From: Mageeibacillus sp. UBA1193
Lineage (GTDB): Bacteria > Bacillota > Clostridia > Saccharofermentanales > Saccharofermentanaceae
Assembly (NCBI GenBank): GCA_002310155.1
Contig: DBYF01000005.1
Span: 32,571-41,722, forward strand
Direction of reading: 5' to 3'
DNA: 9,152 bases
Part shown: positions 6,097 through 9,152 of the stretch, one piece after another
Layout of the letters: every line of letters starts with the position of its first letter
How positions within the stretch are numbered: the stretch's first letter is position 1
The notes under the pieces: generated by a model
The model's database searches: none
What the model was told of the DNA's origin: nothing
The model's input: only the letters and a program-made list of their open reading frames with translations
Position numbers and translations under genes: made by a program

Positions 6097-6438
6097 TCAA
6101 ACTACGCGAGTCTTCATCTTATCGTAAGCTTCTCTTGCGACTGCGCGTACGCTCGGATCAGAATCTGCAAAAGCAAGCTTTTTCAGATACTCTTCACAAT
6201 GCTTCGCATTAATCAGACCGGCAGACTCTGCAGCTGCTGCTCTTACCATCGGAGAAGGATCACGGAACAGGGGAATCAGATGCATACCTGATTCATATGT
6301 GCTAATCTGTCCCATTGCTTTAGCTACCGCTACACGGATCTCATCTTCCGGGTCATCAGCCATCTTTAACAGAGCACCCAGATTCTGCTTCTTACCGAGT
6401 TTATCGATCTTTTCAGTCAGTCTATCAATCTTTGCCAT
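6097..6438 (-). CDS. Small HEAT-repeat protein
   Basis: This 113-residue protein is made almost entirely of alpha-helical HEAT/PBS-lyase-like repeats. Three can be seen at about 20-45 (LLKMADDPEDEIRVAVAKAMG), 51-76 (LIPLFRDPSPMVRAAAAESAG) and 80-108 (LKKLAFADSDPSVRAVAREA), each with the DPxxxVRxxA signature. A charged N-terminal helix (MAKIDRLTEKIDKL) precedes them. Such proteins are usually scaffolds or partner-binding modules with no catalytic activity, and I assign no specific partner. GGGG about 8 bases upstream supports ATG 6438. It is the first gene of the minus-strand cluster leading to the FTR-like and thioredoxin genes, with a strong hairpin between them. It is divergent from the CapA-family gene. 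Confidence 0.85.
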   Translation of the reverse strand: MAKIDRLTEKIDKLGKKQNLGALLKMADDPEDEIRVAVAKAMGQISTYESGMHLIPLFRDPSPMVRAAAAESAGLINAKHCEEYLKKLAFADSDPSVRAVAREAYDKMKTRVV

Positions 6439-6475
6439 CCGGATCGCCCCTTTCCTTTCAAGATTACAAGTAGTT

Positions 6476-6505
6476 TCTATAATGATTATGCACTTAATTT
6501 GACAA
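6476..6505 (-). promoter_or_regulatory. Candidate sigma-A-type promoter for the HEAT-repeat gene
   Basis: On the minus strand, TTGTCA (6500-6505) and TATAGA (6476-6481) are separated by 18 bp. The -35 matches five of six and the -10 four of six. Transcription would begin about 31 nt upstream of the ATG. The -35 overlaps the palindrome ATTTGACAAAT (6497-6507), which also gives a perfect TTGACA on the plus strand, but no good plus-strand -10 follows it. Confidence 0.45.
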
Positions 6506-6592
6506 ATGCGCTAGTAGTATTTGCTAAAAAGTGTGAAAAAATTTGTTTCGAATTTGTGAATGACGATAGCCATATCTTAAATCTTTATTAGA

Positions 6593-6601
6593 ATTATAGC
6601 A
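6593..6601 (-). promoter_or_regulatory. Extended -10 promoter, second candidate for the HEAT-repeat gene
   Basis: The minus strand reads TGCTATAAT, identical to the sequence at 1983-1991 and part of the same 14-mer. It would give a leader of about 148 nt in front of the HEAT-repeat gene. The perfect consensus and intergenic position support it; no -35 is clear. Confidence 0.5.
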
Positions 6602-6641
6602 GATTTTAAAGAGAAAAGGTGTTTCCTCTTTCAATTTGGTC

Positions 6642-6650
6642 TGCTAAACT
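6642..6650 (+). promoter_or_regulatory. Candidate extended -10 for the CapA-family gene
   Basis: TGCTAAACT has the TGn element and four of six -10 bases. Transcription would begin about 24 nt before the TTG start at 6681. The -35 region is weak. Confidence 0.35.
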
Positions 6651-6680
6651 TAAAAAGGTATTTCGTTTGAGGTGATCGTT

Positions 6681-7790
6681 TTGGAGAGGAAAACCCGCTT
6701 TTTCGCACTAGTTTTATCTTTGGCGCTGCTTGGCTCAGTGTGGACTTCCTGTAAGAAGGACAGTGCCCCTGAGTCGACATCATCCAGTGAACAGTCTTCC
6801 CTGACGACACAGCCTTCGGCTACTCCGACACCTACTCCGACGCCTCTTCCTACTGATACACCGACCCCGACGCCTTCTCCGGTGCCGACTCCGACCGAGA
6901 TCAAGATCAGCTTTATCGGCGATACGACCCTCGGCGAGCAGCGTGACCATGCCGGGATGTCCTACTGTTTCAGCTCCGTGGTCGGGGACAATTATTCCTA
7001 TCCTTTCTCAAAAGCACTTCCGTACCTTCAGGACGATGATATGACGCTGTGTAACCTGGAGGGCCCGATGACGACTTCGACATCGCTTCGCCCGGAGCGT
7101 GAGATCTACCTCAAGATGAACCCGAAGTACGTCGAGGTCTTGAAGGAAGCCAGCATCGAGTGCTGTAATCTCGCGAACAACCATATGCTCGACTATACCG
7201 AGGAAGGCCATCTTGAGACCAGAAAGGTCCTCGAGGATGCCGGAATCGTATGGAGCGATAACAGTTACTATAACGTTTATGAAGTAAAAGGCGTGAAGAT
7301 CGGCATGGCCGGCTTCAATTTCACATATGAGAGATCCGTGTACTATAACGCGATCGATGTCCTTCGCGGAAAGGGCTGCGATATCGTCATCATCTCCTGC
7401 CATATCGGTGTAGAGAGGATGTATGAGCCGGAGCAACAGGCGATCGACCTGGCACACGACATCATCGACTACGGCGCGGACATCTATGTCGGATCGCACC
7501 CGCACCGACTCCAGCCGGTCGAATTCTATAATGGTAAATACATTATATATAGTGAATCGAATTTCTGTTTCGGCGGCCAGCCGTGGCTTTCCGATCCGGA
7601 TACGGCGATCTTCCAGTGCACATTCTCTGTCATGGACGGCAAAGTCGTCGGTAACCGCATGGAGTGCATCCCGTTCTCGATGAGATCTTCCTCGGACGGT
7701 AATGACTACTGCCCGAAGCCCTATGAGAAGGGCTCAGAAGAGTATGACCGCGTCATGGGCAAGCTCCGATGGTCGGACGAAAACGAGTAA
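6681..7790 (+). CDS. CapA-family (PGA_cap) metallophosphatase-fold lipoprotein
   Basis: This is a 369-residue exported protein. A signal sequence (RKTRFFALVLSLALLGSVWTSC) ends at Cys24, a probable lipidation site, although Trp at -3 is atypical for a lipobox. A Ser/Thr-rich stretch and a Thr-Pro linker (about 47-72, repeated TPTP) space the catalytic domain from the membrane. The domain starts at FIGDTTLGE (78-86) and has NLEGPMT (125-131), LANNHMLDY (164-172), ISCHIG (238-243) and VGSHPHRLQPVEFY (270-283). These match the metal-ligand motifs of the CapA/PgsA family linked to poly-gamma-glutamate capsule. No capB or capC homologue is nearby, so capsule synthesis is not implied. I chose TTG 6681 because GAGGTGAT (6669-6676) is ideally placed; GTG 6672 lies inside that site. 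Confidence 0.87.
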   Translation: MERKTRFFALVLSLALLGSVWTSCKKDSAPESTSSSEQSSLTTQPSATPTPTPTPLPTDTPTPTPSPVPTPTEIKISFIGDTTLGEQRDHAGMSYCFSSVVGDNYSYPFSKALPYLQDDDMTLCNLEGPMTTSTSLRPEREIYLKMNPKYVEVLKEASIECCNLANNHMLDYTEEGHLETRKVLEDAGIVWSDNSYYNVYEVKGVKIGMAGFNFTYERSVYYNAIDVLRGKGCDIVIISCHIGVERMYEPEQQAIDLAHDIIDYGADIYVGSHPHRLQPVEFYNGKYIIYSESNFCFGGQPWLSDPDTAIFQCTFSVMDGKVVGNRMECIPFSMRSSSDGNDYCPKPYEKGSEEYDRVMGKLRWSDENE

Positions 7791-7845
7791 AGAAACGGTC
7801 TTTTCTCACGGTGTCAGGGGCATTTCCTGCCGCGGCAATAATATG

Positions 7846-7873
7846 TTCGAAAAAAGTGAGTGCTTTTTCCGAA
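7846..7873. promoter_or_regulatory. 28-bp imperfect dyad upstream of purE (possible operator)
   Basis: The arms 7846-7856 (TTCGAAAAAAG) and 7863-7873 (CTTTTTCCGAA) are complementary at 10 of 11 positions around a 6-nt centre. The dyad ends 40 bp before the -10 box of purE. As RNA it lacks a trailing U-tract, so it is a poor terminator for the preceding lipoprotein gene. A DNA operator for purine control is one possible role. The rest of the 163-bp gap (7791-7953) shows no gene and no convincing terminator. Confidence 0.45.
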
Positions 7874-7913
7874 AAATCAAAAATTCTTCTGTCCGTGGAC
7901 CCTCTTTTTGTTT

Positions 7914-7919
7914 TATAAT
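7914..7919 (+). promoter_or_regulatory. -10 box of the purE-purF promoter
   Basis: A perfect TATAAT lies 34 bp upstream of the purE ATG, which fits a short leader. The -35 at 17-bp spacing (7891-7896) is poor, suggesting activator help or a weak promoter. Confidence 0.55.
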
Positions 7920-7953
7920 AGGTCTGTTCTGTTTTTAGTAGGAGGAGAATAGT

Positions 7954-8457
7954 ATGGCTAAGGTTCTTGTCGTTATGGGCAGTGACTCGGATTTCCCGGT
8001 AATGGAGGGCTGTTTCAAGCTCCTCAAGAAGTTCGGTATCGCCTTTGACGCTAAGGTGTGCTCGGCACACAGAACGCCGGATCTGGCGGCAAAGATCGCC
8101 TCTTCGGCAAAAGAAGACGGATATAGTGTGATTATTGCGGCAGCAGGACTGGCGGCTCATCTGGCCGGCGTGATCGCTGCCCATACTGTTTTACCGGTCA
8201 TCGGTGTTCCCTGTAAGGGTGGCGCTCTTCACGGTGTAGATGCTCTCTACGCAGTCGTTCAGATGCCGACGGGAATTCCGGTCGCTACAGTCGCCATCGA
8301 CGGCGGTTCCAATGCAGCGATCCTGGCCGCACAGATGCTGGCACTCAGCGATGAGGAACTCAGCAGGAAGTTAGTAGAGTATAAGGCGGGCCTTGCTTCT
8401 TCGGTAGCGGAGAGAGATGCACGCCTTCAGGAAAAAATAGCAAATCTGGGGGAGTAA
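7954..8457 (+). CDS. purE: N5-carboxyaminoimidazole ribonucleotide mutase (PurE class I)
   Basis: The product has 167 residues, the normal class I PurE length. It converts N5-CAIR to CAIR in de novo purine synthesis, in the cytosol, as an octamer in characterised relatives. The phosphate/substrate loop GSDSD is at 9-13, and the catalytic His39 sits in SAHRTP (37-42). The core AAAGLAAHLAGVIAAHT spans 62-78, and QMPTGIPVATVAID spans 103-116. N5-CAIR is supplied by PurK, which is not in this window. AGGAGGAG at 7940-7947, 6 bases before the ATG, is a strong ribosome binding site. purF follows after 3 bp, so the two are one operon, and a dedicated -10 box precedes purE. Confidence 0.97.
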   Translation: MAKVLVVMGSDSDFPVMEGCFKLLKKFGIAFDAKVCSAHRTPDLAAKIASSAKEDGYSVIIAAAGLAAHLAGVIAAHTVLPVIGVPCKGGALHGVDALYAVVQMPTGIPVATVAIDGGSNAAILAAQMLALSDEELSRKLVEYKAGLASSVAERDARLQEKIANLGE

Positions 8458-8460
8458 AGT

Positions 8461-9152
8461 ATGAGCAGAAAGATCCAGGAAGAATGCGGCGTATTCGGTA
8501 TCTTTGATACGAAGAAGACCAGTCCCGACATCTCCAAACTCACGTACTACGGTATCTTCTCACTGCAGCACAGAGGCCAGGCCTCCGCAGGTATCGTAGT
8601 CAACCACGACGGCCAGTTCCTCGGCCACAAGGCACACGGCCTGGTCGCAGACGTTTTTGACGACCTGCACCTCGGTACCTTGACCGGACACGCGGCGATC
8701 GGTCACGTCAGAACTCCGGCTCCGAACGAGAGCGGATACGACGTTGTCCAGCCGATGCAGATCAAGTCCCACAGCGGACAGCTGGCAATCTCCATTAACG
8801 GTTCCATCCTGAACGCGGATGAGCTCCGTGATTCCCTGAAGGAAATCGGTGCGATCTTCCAGACGACAGCAGACTTCGAAGTACTGCTTTCACTTCTCGC
8901 AAGAAACCGCGTATCCTCTGATTCTCTCGAGGGTGCGATCCAGAAGATGATGGCTGAGATCAAGGGCGCTTACGCGATCCTCCTTATGAGTGAAGACCGT
9001 ATCATCGGTGTCCGTGATCCTCTCGGACTTCGTCCTCTGGTTCTCGGTAAGAAAGACGATATGTATCTGCTGGCTTCCGAGAACTGCGCATTTGACGCGA
9101 TCGGCGCCGAGACCATCCGTGACGTTCTCCCGGGTGAGATCATTACGATCAC
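8461..9152 (+). CDS. purF: Amidophosphoribosyltransferase, N-terminal glutaminase part (cut by window edge)
   Basis: PurF makes phosphoribosylamine from PRPP and glutamine, the committed step of purine synthesis. Only the first 230 codons are present: the class II (Ntn) glutaminase domain and not the PRPP-binding domain. MSRKIQEE is a short propeptide before the nucleophile Cys9 in CGVFGIFD. LQHRGQ (about 36-41), the Arg of GHVR (81-84), the NG pair in ISINGS and the Asp in TADFEV are retained. Unusual are HVRT where HVRY is expected, and INGS where HNGN is usual. The start is 3 bp after purE, with a GGGGGAG site inside the end of purE, implying coupled translation. Late motifs (LRPLVLG, ASENCAFDAIGA, DVLPGEI) match Bacillus-type PurF well. 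Confidence 0.95.
   Translation, partial: MSRKIQEECGVFGIFDTKKTSPDISKLTYYGIFSLQHRGQASAGIVVNHDGQFLGHKAHGLVADVFDDLHLGTLTGHAAIGHVRTPAPNESGYDVVQPMQIKSHSGQLAISINGSILNADELRDSLKEIGAIFQTTADFEVLLSLLARNRVSSDSLEGAIQKMMAEIKGAYAILLMSEDRIIGVRDPLGLRPLVLGKKDDMYLLASENCAFDAIGAETIRDVLPGEIITI

Noticed and set aside
6820..6900. Short tandem CCGACNCC-type DNA repeat
   Set aside because: It is explained by the codons of the Thr-Pro linker of the lipoprotein.
7008..7505. Minus-strand open frame inside the CapA-family gene
   Set aside because: It is antisense to conserved CapA motifs and has no ribosome binding site or recognisable domain.
7791..7845. Terminator after the CapA-family gene
   Set aside because: Only very short stems are visible and no U-tract follows. 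The transcript may run on into purE.
7846..7873. Canonical Bacillus PurR PurBox pair
   Set aside because: The CGAA cores point outward and are 20 bp apart, whereas known pairs are inverted with about 16-17 bp between cores. It is kept only as an unnamed dyad.

Overview
The window looks like chromosomal core sequence from an anaerobic, low-to-mid GC member of the Bacillota, probably Clostridia. The evidence is strong AGGAGG-type ribosome binding sites, a TTG start, several rho-independent terminators, a Clostridia-style short-gradient SDR, a B12-binding radical SAM protein, a miniature ferredoxin:thioredoxin reductase beside a thioredoxin, and a purE-purF order typical of Firmicutes purine operons. 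I cannot name the genus. No rRNA, tRNA, CRISPR, IS, phage or plasmid feature is visible.

Layout. Positions 1-1951 (minus strand) hold a two-gene unit: a multi-pass GT-C-type glycosyltransferase-like membrane protein, then, 17 bp downstream, a B12-binding radical SAM protein that runs off the left edge. Its likely extended -10 promoter lies at 1983-1991. Two terminator-like hairpins (2001-2060 and 2083-2120) separate it from an SDR oxidoreductase (2155-2928, minus). The SDR is divergent from a Nudix hydrolase (3154-3642, plus), and the shared 225-bp gap carries a cluster of direct and inverted AT-rich repeats. The Nudix gene is followed after 36 bp by a membrane-anchored protein with one LRR_5-like repeat (3679-4683). 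A strong bidirectional terminator (4725-4758) ends this unit.

Positions 4781-6438 (minus) form a redox cluster. In transcription order it reads: a small HEAT-repeat protein, a strong hairpin plus U-tract, a 65-residue ferredoxin:thioredoxin reductase catalytic-subunit-like protein, thioredoxin, and a three-TM protein of unknown function. The hairpin sits so close to the reductase ribosome binding site that there is little room for a promoter after it, so it may work as a partial terminator or attenuator.

On the plus strand, a CapA-family lipoprotein (6681-7790) follows a 242-bp divergent intergenic region. After a 163-bp gap with a 28-bp imperfect dyad and a -10 box comes purE (7954-8457), then purF (from 8461, cut by the right edge). 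These two catalyse the N5-CAIR mutase step and the committed first step of purine synthesis. The most interesting items are the mini reductase/thioredoxin pair with its leader hairpin, the repeat cluster upstream of the Nudix gene, and the unusual glutaminase-loop residues of this PurF.
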